A stretch of 64,000 nt of DNA from an uncultured Rhodospirillales bacterium. GTDB taxonomy: Bacteria; Pseudomonadota; Alphaproteobacteria; Azospirillales; Azospirillaceae. This document shows positions 1 to 8,165 of the stretch, piece after piece. The position numbers and the translations under genes are program-made. The stretch's first letter is position 1. Every line of letters begins with the position of its first letter. The notes beneath the pieces are model-generated. The model did no database searches. It saw only the letters and a list, made by a program, of their open reading frames with translations, and was not told the origin of the DNA. The DNA is taken from the NCBI GenBank assembly GCA_903927615.1, contig CAIYNU010000081.1, positions 1 to 64,000 on the forward strand, in the 5' to 3' direction.

Positions 1-303
1 ATGGGGATGTTGCCCGGGGTCGGCAAGATCAAGAACCAATTGAAAGAGGCCAATGTCGACGAGCGGATGCTGAAGCGCCAGGAGGCGATCATCAGCTCCA
101 TGACCAAGGCCGAACGCCGGGACATCCGTTTGCTCAACGGCTCGCGGCGGCGACGGATTGCGCTCGGCTCGGGCAGTACCGTTCAGGACGTGAATCGCCT
201 GCTGAAGCAGTATCAGGAGATGCAGGCCATGATGAAGAAGGTCAAGAAACTCGGCCAGAAGGGGCTGATGCGCCACGGCATCCAAGGCTTGCTGCCGCGC
301 TAG
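1..303 (+). CDS. ffh: Signal recognition particle protein Ffh, C-terminal end (partial)
   Basis: This is the last 100 residues of the M domain of Ffh, the SRP GTPase that binds 4.5S RNA and signal peptides at the ribosome. The opening residues (GMLPG then KIKNQL) are the M-domain start, and the basic stretch SRRRRIALGSG is the RNA-binding helix-turn-helix. A Met-rich tail (EMQAMMKKV) follows. The NG GTPase domain lies upstream of the window, so the first ATG here is internal and not the true start. In many alphaproteobacteria rpsP follows directly; here a VOC gene intervenes. Confidence 0.93.
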   Translation: MGMLPGVGKIKNQLKEANVDERMLKRQEAIISSMTKAERRDIRLLNGSRRRRIALGSGSTVQDVNRLLKQYQEMQAMMKKVKKLGQKGLMRHGIQGLLPR

Positions 304-328
304 CGAAGACCGGGGGAGGAGGAACGCG

Positions 329-715
329 ATGATCGACCATATTTCCATCGGCGTCAGGGATATCGGGCGGGCACGGGCGTTCTACGACGCTTGTCTGGCG
401 CCGCTGGGCTATCGGCGGGTGATGGATTTCGGTCAGGTTGCCGGTTACGGCAACGGCCATCCGGGCTTTTGGGTTGGCGTCCCCGAGCCGTCGGCCGACG
501 GTTTTTCTGCGGTGCAGCCGGGCTCTCATGTGGCCTTCGTTGCGCCGGACCGGGCCGCCGTTGACAGCTTCTACCGGGCGGCTATGGCCACCGGCGGCGT
601 CGACAATGGTTACCCGGGATTGCGGACACACTACCATCCCGATTACTACGCCGCCTTTGTTCTGGACCCCGATGGCAATCGGATCGAGGCGGTGTGCCAT
701 CAACCGGCGATCTGA
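329..715 (+). CDS. VOC (glyoxalase/bleomycin-resistance) family protein
   Basis: A 128-residue single VOC module. It opens with the usual MIDHISIGVRDIGRARAFYD strand-helix unit and ends with the second half-module YHPDYYAAFVLDPDGNRIE. The His near residue 3 and the Glu near the C terminus are the usual metal-ligand positions of the fold, which is typical of small cytosolic dimeric metalloenzymes. GGAGGAGG stands just before the ATG. The substrate cannot be read from sequence. Its place between ffh and rpsP is probably an insertion into the ancestral block. Confidence 0.85.
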   Translation: MIDHISIGVRDIGRARAFYDACLAPLGYRRVMDFGQVAGYGNGHPGFWVGVPEPSADGFSAVQPGSHVAFVAPDRAAVDSFYRAAMATGGVDNGYPGLRTHYHPDYYAAFVLDPDGNRIEAVCHQPAI

Positions 716-796
716 CAGGGATCGTGACGCCGGGTCCCATTCACTAACTGTCACCGTTCGCTTACATTCACCGTTATCAAGGAAAGCAGATCAAGA

Positions 797-1153
797 ATGT
801 CTTTGAAGATTCGGTTGGCCCGAGGCGGCGCCAAGAAGCGCCCGTTTTATGGCATCGTCGTGACCGACGCCCGTTCGCCCCGCGATGGTCGGTTCATCGA
901 GAAGATCGGCACCTACAACCCGATGCTGGAGAAAGATCATCCCCAGCGGGTGCAGATCAACGCCGAACGCGCCCGGCATTGGCTTTCGGTGGGCGCGCAG
1001 CCGACCGATCGTGTCGCCCTGTTCCTGGGCCGCGCCGAGCTGATACCGCTGCCGGTCCGCAAGGAGACTCCGGCCAAGTCGGCCCCCAAGGCCAAGGCGC
1101 AGGAGCGGGCCAAGCAGGAAGAAGCCCTGCGCGCCAAGGCGGCGGGCGGCTGA
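797..1153 (+). CDS. rpsP: 30S ribosomal protein S16
   Basis: The N terminus [42 protein letters not shown] is the signature of bS16, a small-subunit assembly protein. The protein is 118 residues long; the extra length over the roughly 80-residue minimum is an Ala/Lys-rich tail common in alphaproteobacteria. It is the first gene of the rpsP-rimM-trmD-rplS unit, with rimM starting 24 bp after its stop. AAGGAAAGCAG precedes the ATG. Confidence 0.97.
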   Translation: MSLKIRLARGGAKKRPFYGIVVTDARSPRDGRFIEKIGTYNPMLEKDHPQRVQINAERARHWLSVGAQPTDRVALFLGRAELIPLPVRKETPAKSAPKAKAQERAKQEEALRAKAAGG

Positions 1154-1176
1154 CCCCCGGGGGCCGTTGACCGCCC

Positions 1177-1785
1177 ATGGCCGGAGAGCCCGAAAACGAT
1201 GCCGGCCGACGGGTCTGTGTCGGCGAGATTGCCGGTGCCCATGGGGTCCGGGGTCTGGTGCGGCTGCGCAGCTTCACCGAGGATCCGGCGGCCGTGGTCG
1301 CCTATGGGACCCTGACGGATGAAGAGGGGCGGCGACGGTTCGTGGTGCGGCTTCAGTCGCCGGGGAAGGATGGCTGGCTGGCCCGGATCGACGGCGTGAC
1401 CGACCGGACCGCGGCGGAAGCACTGCGGGGAACCCGGCTTTACGTCGAACGGGCGGCTTTGCCGGCCACCGACGAGGACGAGTTCTATCACGCCGATCTG
1501 TTGGGCCTGCGGGCCGAGCGGGTCGGGGGGAGAGAGCTTGGGACGGTGATTGCGGTCCACGACTTCGGGGGCGGCACCATGTTGGAGCTGCGCCTGGCCG
1601 ATGGCCGGACCGCGGCCGTGCCGTTCACCCGGGCGGCGGTGCCGGTGGTCGATGTCCCGAACGGTCGGGTGGTGGTGGATGCGCCGGCCGCATTGCTGGA
1701 ACCGGCCCGGCCCCCGGCCGGGGCCGGCGAAGGGGGCGGTGACGACGACCGCCCGGAACCGGGCCGGACGGAGTCGGAACGGTGA
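1177..1785 (+). CDS. rimM: Ribosome maturation factor RimM
   Basis: RimM binds S19 and helps mature the 30S head. The N-terminal domain begins [25 protein letters not shown], the classic RimM start. The PRC-barrel half follows from about residue 100 ([33 protein letters not shown]). A Pro/Gly/Glu-rich tail of about 30 residues extends past the usual end. Its stop overlaps the GTG start of trmD by 4 bp (GTGA), so the two are likely translationally coupled. Confidence 0.96.
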   Translation: MAGEPENDAGRRVCVGEIAGAHGVRGLVRLRSFTEDPAAVVAYGTLTDEEGRRRFVVRLQSPGKDGWLARIDGVTDRTAAEALRGTRLYVERAALPATDEDEFYHADLLGLRAERVGGRELGTVIAVHDFGGGTMLELRLADGRTAAVPFTRAAVPVVDVPNGRVVVDAPAALLEPARPPAGAGEGGGDDDRPEPGRTESER

Positions 1786-2645
1786 CGGAGGCCGGCGGTC
1801 GCCAGCCTTTGTGGTCGGTGCGGGTGTTGACCCTGTTCCCGGAGATGTTTCCCGGGCCGCTTTCGGTCAGTCTGGCTGGAAAGGCCCTGGAAAGCCGGGT
1901 TTGGACGTTGGAAACGGTGGACATCCGCGGGTTTGCGCGCGATAAACACCGCTCCGTCGACGATACGCCCTTTGGGGGCGGACCGGGGATGGTCATGCGT
2001 CCGGATGTGTTGGATGGGGCACTGGCGGCAGAGACGGGCGACGCCGCACAAGCCGGGCAGGGGCGGGCACTCTATCTGTCGCCGCGCGGCCGGGTGTTGG
2101 ATCAGGCTCTGGTGCGGGAGTTGGCGGCGGTGCCGCGGCTCACCCTGTTGTGTGGCCGGTACGAAGGTGTCGACGAGCGGGTGTTGGAAGCTCGTGCCTT
2201 GGAGGAGGTCAGTCTTGGCGACTTCGTCCTTTCGGGTGGCGAGCCGGCGGCGCTGGCGTTGATTGATGCCTGCGTCCGGTTGTTGCCCGGGGTGATGGGC
2301 AATGTCGAGACCGCTGGCGAGGAAAGTTTCGAGAGGGGATTGCTGGAGTATCCGCACTATACCCGGCCGGCCGTCTGGACCGATTCCCGGGGGGTGATCC
2401 GGGCGGTGCCGGAGGTGTTGTTGTCCGGACATCACGAGAAGGTCAGGGCCTGGCGCCTGGCCGAGGCGGAACGGATCACGCAGGCCCGCCGACCCGATCT
2501 GTGGCACCGGTACGCCGCGGCGGTTCAAGAAAAGCGGCAACGGCAGGCGGCGTCCAGACGCAGTCGCCAGCGCCAGGAGGAACAGGAGGACCGGCCGGCG
2601 GATGCCGCCCGGTCCATGGGGAAGTTTGAGGGATCCGAGGGATAG
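1782..2645 (+). CDS. trmD: tRNA (guanine-N1)-methyltransferase TrmD
   Basis: TrmD makes m1G37 in tRNAs with G at 36, which prevents +1 frameshifting. It is a trefoil-knot (SPOUT) enzyme. Visible signatures are [13 protein letters not shown] near the N terminus, the GGGPGMVM loop, and the knot segments [13 protein letters not shown] and [15 protein letters not shown]. The GTG start overlaps rimM. The C terminus carries a charged Arg/Gln tail beyond the usual 230-250 residues. rplS begins 5 bp downstream. Confidence 0.96.
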   Translation: MTEAGGRQPLWSVRVLTLFPEMFPGPLSVSLAGKALESRVWTLETVDIRGFARDKHRSVDDTPFGGGPGMVMRPDVLDGALAAETGDAAQAGQGRALYLSPRGRVLDQALVRELAAVPRLTLLCGRYEGVDERVLEARALEEVSLGDFVLSGGEPAALALIDACVRLLPGVMGNVETAGEESFERGLLEYPHYTRPAVWTDSRGVIRAVPEVLLSGHHEKVRAWRLAEAERITQARRPDLWHRYAAAVQEKRQRQAASRRSRQRQEEQEDRPADAARSMGKFEGSEG

Positions 2646-2650
2646 GTGTC

Positions 2651-3037
2651 ATGAATCTGTTGCAGAAGTTCAATCAGGCCCAAGTCGAGAAGCTCACCGC
2701 CAACACCACCATTCCCGAGTTTTCCCCGGGCGACACGGTGCGGGTGAACGTCAAGGTGATCGAAGGCACCCGCGAGCGGGTCCAGGCTTACGAAGGCGTG
2801 TGCATCGGCCGTAAGAATGCCGGGATCAATTCGTCGTTTACCGTGCGCAAGATCAGCTACGGCGAGGGCGTCGAACGGGTGTTTCCGCTGTACAGCCCGC
2901 GCATCGACAGCATCGAACTGGTACGCAAGGGTGAAGTGCGTCGGGCGAAGCTGTATTATCTACGCGAGTTGCGCGGCAAGTCGGCCCGGATCGTCGAGCG
3001 GACCACCGGCCGTGGCATGAAGCGCGACGTTCAGTAA
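2651..3037 (+). CDS. rplS: 50S ribosomal protein L19
   Basis: bL19 sits at the 30S-50S interface. The sequence has the family hallmarks: [16 protein letters not shown] near residue 24, [14 protein letters not shown], and the C-terminal [18 protein letters not shown]. Its 128 residues are slightly over the usual 115-125. It is the last gene of the operon. A cluster of four hairpins follows before the convergent purK gene. Confidence 0.97.
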   Translation: MNLLQKFNQAQVEKLTANTTIPEFSPGDTVRVNVKVIEGTRERVQAYEGVCIGRKNAGINSSFTVRKISYGEGVERVFPLYSPRIDSIELVRKGEVRRAKLYYLRELRGKSARIVERTTGRGMKRDVQ

Positions 3038-3086
3038 ATGAGGGGGGCGTGGCGTCCTCGGACCGACATTGCTTAGGTCATGGTTT

Positions 3087-3233
3087 CCAAAGGCCTTCGG
3101 CCTTTGGTCGGTCCAGGGTAAAACCCTGGGGGCGGCTCGGGGGCAAAGCCCCCATGACGGCTCGCATGTTGGGTGTCGGACCATGAGGGTGGGGTCTCAA
3201 GGCCCCGGTCGGTGCCAGGGGCAAGGCCCCTGG
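3087..3233. repeat. Cluster of four perfect hairpins between rplS and purK
   Basis: Four perfect short inverted repeats lie in 147 bp: CCAAAGGC/GCCTTTGG (3087-3107, CTTCG loop), CCAGGGT/ACCCTGG (3113-3129), GGGGGC/GCCCCC (3139-3153, AAA loop) and CCAGGGGC/GCCCCTGG (3215-3233). The last abuts the purK stop codon. The cluster sits between convergent genes, so bidirectional transcription termination is the simplest role. No T-run follows, and a REP-like extragenic palindrome family is the alternative. Confidence 0.6.
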
Positions 3234-4340
3234 TCAACCGAGGGCTTCAACCCCGAAGCCTTTCAACCACGTCACATGGCCCAATTTGCGCCCGGCCCGA
3301 ACCTCGCGCTTGCCATAGAGGTGTAGTCGGGCGCCCGGTGCCGCCACCAGCTCCGGCCAGCGTCCGACCTGATCACCGATCAGGTTCTCCATCACGGCGT
3401 CGCACGGCCGGTCGGTCGGCCCCAACGGCAGACCGCAGACGGCCCGGACCAACTGCTCAAACTGGCTGGTGGCGCAGGCATCCAGCGTCCAGTGGCCGGA
3501 ATTGTGCGGGCGCGGGGCCATCTCATTGACCAGGACCTGGCCGTCGCGGGTGACGAACATCTCCACCGCCAGCAAACCGACCACCCCCAGCGCCTCGGCG
3601 ATTCGGGCCGCGATATTTTCGGCTTCGGCGGCGATGGCCGGGGCGATTCGGGCCGGGACGATGGTGCGGGCCAGAATATGGTGCTCGTGTTGATTTTCGA
3701 CGGTGGGATAGCCGCGTTGGCTGCCGTCGGGGCTGCGGGCGACGATCACCGAAATCTCGCAGGCGTAATCCACGAAGCCTTCGACCACCGCATCCAGCGG
3801 GTTGCCGCCGCCGAGGTGATGCCAGGCCGCGGTGGGGTCGCTATCCGCTCTTAATAGAACCTGACCCTTGCCGTCGTAGCCGAGGCGTGCCGCTTTCAGC
3901 ACGGCCGGACGGCCCAGCGCGCCGACGGCGCGGTCCACGTCGGCGGCGGAATGGACCGGACGCCAGGGCGCGGTCTTGATCCCCAGGCGGTTGACAAAAG
4001 CCTTCTCGTGGATGCGGTCCCGCGTCACCGTCAGAACGCCGGCTCCGGGCCGGACCGGGACGTGTTCGGCCAGCATGACCAGGGCCTCGGGGGGGACGTT
4101 TTCCCATTCCAAGGTGACGACATCCACCGCGGCGGCGAATGCGGCCAGCGCGGCGTGGTCGGTGAATTCGGCGACGGTGGCCTCGGCACAGACTTGAGCG
4201 CAGGGGCTGTCGGGTTCGGGCGTGAAGACATGGGTGCGGTAGCCGAGTCGGGCTGCGGCCAGTGCGGTCATGCGGCCAAGCTGGCCACCGCCGAGCATCC
4301 CCAGGGTGGCGCCTGGGGGAATCATCGTTGCCTTGGTCAT
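3234..4340 (-). CDS. purK: 5-(carboxyamino)imidazole ribonucleotide synthase
   Basis: PurK is the ATP-grasp enzyme that carboxylates AIR with bicarbonate to N5-CAIR in purine synthesis. The start MIPPGATLGMLGGGQLGRMTALAAARLGY is the family N terminus. ATP-grasp elements follow (KAARLGYDGKGQ, then NEMAPRPHNSGHWTLDACATSQFEQLVRA). The 368-residue length is normal. Its ATG lies 4 bp after the purE stop, so purE-purK form an operon on this strand. Confidence 0.96.
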   Translation of the reverse strand: MTKATMIPPGATLGMLGGGQLGRMTALAAARLGYRTHVFTPEPDSPCAQVCAEATVAEFTDHAALAAFAAAVDVVTLEWENVPPEALVMLAEHVPVRPGAGVLTVTRDRIHEKAFVNRLGIKTAPWRPVHSAADVDRAVGALGRPAVLKAARLGYDGKGQVLLRADSDPTAAWHHLGGGNPLDAVVEGFVDYACEISVIVARSPDGSQRGYPTVENQHEHHILARTIVPARIAPAIAAEAENIAARIAEALGVVGLLAVEMFVTRDGQVLVNEMAPRPHNSGHWTLDACATSQFEQLVRAVCGLPLGPTDRPCDAVMENLIGDQVGRWPELVAAPGARLHLYGKREVRAGRKLGHVTWLKGFGVEALG

Positions 4341-4344
4341 GGGT

Positions 4345-4908
4345 TCAGGCGGCGCTTTCGGGAATCATGCCGACCGCTTCGGTCTGCCGCGTCCGCCACG
4401 CTTCCAGGGCACCGGCGACGGTCGGGTCGGTGAGGGCCATCACCGCCGCCCCCAGAAGGGCGGCGTTGATGGCTCCGGCCTTGCCGATGGCGAGGGTACC
4501 GACCGGGATCCCCGCCGGCATCTGGACGATGGACAGCAGGCTGTCCATGCCCTTCAGGGCGTGGCTCTCGATGGGAACGCCAAAAACCGGCAACGGTGTC
4601 ATGGCCGCGGTCATGCCCGGCAGATGGGCGGCGCCGCCGGCACCGGCGATGATGACCTGCAATCCGCGCGCGCGAGCAGTGGTCGCGTATTCGCATAGCC
4701 TTTGCGGAGTGCGGTGCGCCGAGACGATTCGGGCTTCGAAGGGAACGCCGAGCGCCTTGAGCGTGTCGGCAGCGTGGCTCATGGTCGCCCAGTCGGACTG
4801 GCTGCCCATGATGATGCCGATCCGGGGCGGGGTGTCGGCCGGCGTTTCGGAGGAGGCCAAGGGTTTCTCGCGTTCAGGCAATGATGTCGGGAAGGAGTTG
4901 GTTTTCAA
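4345..4908 (-). CDS. purE: N5-CAIR mutase PurE
   Basis: PurE (class I) converts N5-CAIR to CAIR. The core begins at [20 protein letters not shown] and includes [15 protein letters not shown] and the glycine-rich [12 protein letters not shown] loop. About 29 residues precede the core. The only upstream start in frame is TTG at 4908, which overlaps the end of the preceding DUF465 gene by 35 bp and has no clear ribosome-binding site, so the exact start is uncertain. It is transcribed together with purK. Confidence 0.93.
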   Translation of the reverse strand: MKTNSFPTSLPEREKPLASSETPADTPPRIGIIMGSQSDWATMSHAADTLKALGVPFEARIVSAHRTPQRLCEYATTARARGLQVIIAGAGGAAHLPGMTAAMTPLPVFGVPIESHALKGMDSLLSIVQMPAGIPVGTLAIGKAGAINAALLGAAVMALTDPTVAGALEAWRTRQTEAVGMIPESAA

Positions 4909-5074
4909 GGCACGAAATCTCGTCTTTCAGCAACAGCTTGCGTTTCTTCAGGCGCTGGAGCTGGAGCTGATCGAAAGGGGCTTCGTCGGCCAAGCGGGAG
5001 ATCACGTCGTCGAGATTGCGGTGCTCCTGTCTCAAGCCCGCCAGCTTTTGTTTGATCATCTGTTGCTCGTTCAT
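4874..5074 (-). CDS. DUF465 (YdcH-like) small coiled-coil protein
   Basis: A 66-residue helical protein, starting [20 protein letters not shown] and continuing [32 protein letters not shown]. The central [13 protein letters not shown] motif is the hallmark of the DUF465/YdcH family, whose function is not well established. Such genes often stand beside purE in alphaproteobacteria. Here its 3' end overlaps the predicted purE start, suggesting a shared transcript. Confidence 0.85.
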   Translation of the reverse strand: MNEQQMIKQKLAGLRQEHRNLDDVISRLADEAPFDQLQLQRLKKRKLLLKDEISCLENQLLPDIIA

Positions 5075-5162
5075 CGTTGCCGAATCCCGATTTGCCGCCG
5101 CTTCGCCAGCATACCAGAATGCCCTCAAACCGTCAGCGGTCAAGCCCGACGGGTGGCCGGTG

Positions 5163-6899
5163 TCAAAGTTGTCGGAGCGGTGGCAGGGGCTCGGTGCCGC
5201 GGAAAGTTGCTGCCACGGTGGCAAGATACGGCAGTGCCAACACCATTTGTAGCAGACCCCACAGGTCGGCCTCGTGGTTGACCGCCCCCTCGGACAGGAC
5301 GATGCCGACGGCACCCAGCGGCAGCAGCACCGCCAGCGCGGTTGCGGTGGGCACGGTTCGCGCGGTCGCGGCCATGGACCGGCGCTGCGAGTCGGGGCCG
5401 CGGGTGGTTTGGGCGAAGGTTCCCAGCAGATGGGAGGCGGAGAGCGCCGCCGCAAGATCGCAGCCGGAAGGCCGGCGTCCGGCCCGGCACAGCACCAGCC
5501 CCAACAAGCCGACGGCGGAAACCAGATACGGCGCCACCGGGAAGTCGCGGTAGCGGCCGTCGAAGATCAGCAGCAAGGACCATAGGACGGCCAATGTTGC
5601 CAGTACCGTCATGGCCTTGCCGCCCCAAAAGGCGAGACTGGCACCCTCGGCGGGTTCTGGCGCCGCGGCGTCGTACAGCGGCATGGGCGCCCGCCACAGT
5701 CGGACCGTCTCAACCAGGATGGCATAGGCCAGCATGGCTTCCAGGCCCAGAAGGCCGGCGGCGAGCAACCGGTCATGAAGATAATAGTGCCAGGCAAAGC
5801 CGATGTCGGCGGCATGAACCAGTGCCACGGCCAGGGCCTGGGCCAGGACCGCGGTGACGGTAAAGCCGGCGACCGGCAGGGGCGGGCGTCGTCGCAGCAG
5901 GGCGGCCAATAGCCCCAACCCCAGGACCACCGAAAGCCCCGCCTTGAACGGCCAGGCGGCGTCTTCCATCACCGGTCCGGCGATGGCGTATTTCGGTTGC
6001 CGGTCGGCGGTATAAAGGCCCCACTTGCCGCCGACGGTGCCTTCCAGCTTGATCTTCCAACTTTGATCGAACGCCTCGATCAGGTTGTAGTCAAAGCCAT
6101 AGGCCGCCGCGACCCGCATGAAGCTGTTGTAGAACAAGGCCTTGTTGACCACCCCGGGCACCGCCGGACCGCGCGTGCGCCCGGCGGTGGGCCAACCGGC
6201 TTCCCCCACCAGAATCGGCTTGCCGGGGAAGCGCGCCGCGACCTCGCGGTAGGCCGACAGGATGCGGTCGGCCGCGGTATCGACGCCCGCCGGGTCGTTT
6301 TCCCAATAGGGCAGAAGGTGGATGGTGACGTAATCCACCGACGCCGCCATCTCCGGGTGCTGGATCCAAAGCTCCCAGACGTCGGCGGTGCTGACGGGCT
6401 GCCTGATCGCCCGACGGACCCGGTTCAGGTAAGAGGCCAGTTGTCCGGGGGTGAGGTCGTTACGCAACATCACCTCGTTACCCACCACCACGCGCTTGAT
6501 CACGTCGGGGTAAGTGTTGGCGAGGCGGATCAGGGAGGCAATTTCGAGTTCATTGGTGCTGAGCTTGCTGCCGAGCCAGGCGCCCATGATCACCGTCAGC
6601 CCGTACTTGCGGGCCAACTCCGGCACGTCCTCCATCCCCTCGAGGCTGGTATAGGTGCGGATGCCCGCCACCTGATCGCTGATGGTGCGCAGGTCCTGGT
6701 CGATCTGGTCCAGGGTCGGATAGGTTTTGGTCAGCGGACTTTGGCCGTCGTGGTAGGGCGCAAAGGATACGCTCATCAGTTTGCCGGCCGGCGGCGGCGC
6801 AAGCATCACCGGCCGGTTGGGCAGTGCCCAAACCGCGACGGTGGCGAAGGCGATCCCAATCAGGATCAGGAGGAGGGCGAAGCGGCGCATGGTCCGCAT
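5163..6899 (-). CDS. Membrane-anchored GH17-type beta-1,3-glucanase-like protein
   Basis: 578 residues. An N-terminal signal anchor (about 7-26) is followed by a GH17-like TIM barrel (about 40-310): MSVSFAPYHDGQSPL at the start, GIRTYTSLEG, VVVGNEVMLR carrying the likely acid/base Glu, and PILVGEAGWPTAGR carrying the likely nucleophile Glu. The C-terminal 250 residues form a multi-pass membrane domain (about 7-8 segments). Bacterial GH17 enzymes act on beta-1,3-glucans in the periplasm and are often linked to cyclic or surface glucan synthesis. No glycosyltransferase domain is fused here. It is transcribed alone. Confidence 0.85.
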   Translation of the reverse strand: MRTMRRFALLLILIGIAFATVAVWALPNRPVMLAPPPAGKLMSVSFAPYHDGQSPLTKTYPTLDQIDQDLRTISDQVAGIRTYTSLEGMEDVPELARKYGLTVIMGAWLGSKLSTNELEIASLIRLANTYPDVIKRVVVGNEVMLRNDLTPGQLASYLNRVRRAIRQPVSTADVWELWIQHPEMAASVDYVTIHLLPYWENDPAGVDTAADRILSAYREVAARFPGKPILVGEAGWPTAGRTRGPAVPGVVNKALFYNSFMRVAAAYGFDYNLIEAFDQSWKIKLEGTVGGKWGLYTADRQPKYAIAGPVMEDAAWPFKAGLSVVLGLGLLAALLRRRPPLPVAGFTVTAVLAQALAVALVHAADIGFAWHYYLHDRLLAAGLLGLEAMLAYAILVETVRLWRAPMPLYDAAAPEPAEGASLAFWGGKAMTVLATLAVLWSLLLIFDGRYRDFPVAPYLVSAVGLLGLVLCRAGRRPSGCDLAAALSASHLLGTFAQTTRGPDSQRRSMAATARTVPTATALAVLLPLGAVGIVLSEGAVNHEADLWGLLQMVLALPYLATVAATFRGTEPLPPLRQL

Positions 6900-7025
6900 C
6901 TCTTACACCAAACCGCCGTCAGCCCCAAACGCCAAAGTGGGGGCGGGTTCACTCTGGCCTTGACCGGGCGGGGTGACCTGACCGCGCCCGACCTGATGGG
7001 GGGGGGGCGGAGAGGGAGTCCGATT

Positions 7026-8165
7026 TCAGGCGGGATTCGCGACCGCCTTAAGCAAAACGGGTGCCGGACTGACCTCAGCATCTCCGGTTGGGTCACGGAA
7101 TTCGGTCTGAATGGCCAGAATCTCGGGCAGAATCTCCTGAAACCGGGCGACCAGTTCGGGATCAAAATGGCTGCCGGTGTTTTCGATCATGAACGCGATC
7201 GCCTTGTCCAGCGGCCAGCTCTTTTTGTAGGGCCGTTCGGACATCAGGGCGTCGAACACGTCGCAGATGGCCGAGATGCGGCCCTCAATCGGGATTTCGG
7301 GGCCTTTCAGGCCGTTGGGGTAGCCGCTGCCGTCCCATTTTTCGTGATGGGTGAGGGCGATGCTGCGGGCCATGAGCAACAGGTCGTCGTCGGTGTCGTC
7401 GAACACCGAGGCGCCGATGGTCGAATGGGTCCGCATGATCACCATCTCGTCGGGGTCCAACCGGCCCGGCTTGAGCAGGATACGATCGGGAATGCCGATT
7501 TTGCCCAGATCGTGCATCTGGCTGGCATGAAGGATGCGTTCGGCGGTGGCGACCCCGATCCCGGCGGCGAGTGCCAGGCGGTAGCAGCTTCGGCTCATGC
7601 GCAACACATGAAAACCCGTTTCGTTATCGCGGTATTCACCGACTCGGGCTAAACGACGAATGACTTCAATCCGAGCATGCGTCAACTGTTGATTGCGTTC
7701 TTCAAGTGCCAGCGTCCGTTCCTGGACCTTGGCTTCAAGAATTTCGTTCTGAGACTGCCGCTCGTTATAAAGCTTGCGGACTTCGAGCATATTGCGGACG
7801 CGCAGCAGCACGTCGGCGGCCTCGAACGGTTTGGTCACAAAATCCTTGGCGCCATGTTCGAGCGCCCGGCGTTGGGTGGCGCCGTCGGTCTGGGCGGTCA
7901 GCACCAGAATCGGCAGATAGTCGTCCGGGTAAACCTCGGCCAGGCGGGCCATCACCTGGAAGCCGTCGAGGAACGGCATGCGGATGTCCAGCAGGATCAG
8001 GTCGAACCGGCAGGTTCGGTGCATAGTCTCCACCGTTCGTGGATCGGCGGTGGTTCGCAGGTTGGTGTAACCGGCGGCACCCAATACCGCTTCCAGCAGG
8101 TCAAGGTTGGCCTTGTGGTCATCAACGATCAGAATGCGGGCATCGGCAAAGGCTGGTGCCTTCAT
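7026..8165 (-). CDS. Response regulator with HD-GYP c-di-GMP phosphodiesterase domain
   Basis: 379 residues. A receiver domain (about 9-125) has the phospho-acceptor Asp60 in LILLDIRMP and the acidic pair VDD near residue 14. A short coiled coil follows, then an HD-GYP domain with MHDLGKIGIPD (the HD pair) and HHEKWDGSGYPNGL (the GYP loop), the RpfG-like arrangement that hydrolyses c-di-GMP. The ATG overlaps the stop of the upstream sensor kinase by 4 bp, so the two almost certainly form a signalling pair. A 10-G run lies just downstream near 7000. Confidence 0.95.
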   Translation of the reverse strand: MKAPAFADARILIVDDHKANLDLLEAVLGAAGYTNLRTTADPRTVETMHRTCRFDLILLDIRMPFLDGFQVMARLAEVYPDDYLPILVLTAQTDGATQRRALEHGAKDFVTKPFEAADVLLRVRNMLEVRKLYNERQSQNEILEAKVQERTLALEERNQQLTHARIEVIRRLARVGEYRDNETGFHVLRMSRSCYRLALAAGIGVATAERILHASQMHDLGKIGIPDRILLKPGRLDPDEMVIMRTHSTIGASVFDDTDDDLLLMARSIALTHHEKWDGSGYPNGLKGPEIPIEGRISAICDVFDALMSERPYKKSWPLDKAIAFMIENTGSHFDPELVARFQEILPEILAIQTEFRDPTGDAEVSPAPVLLKAVANPA

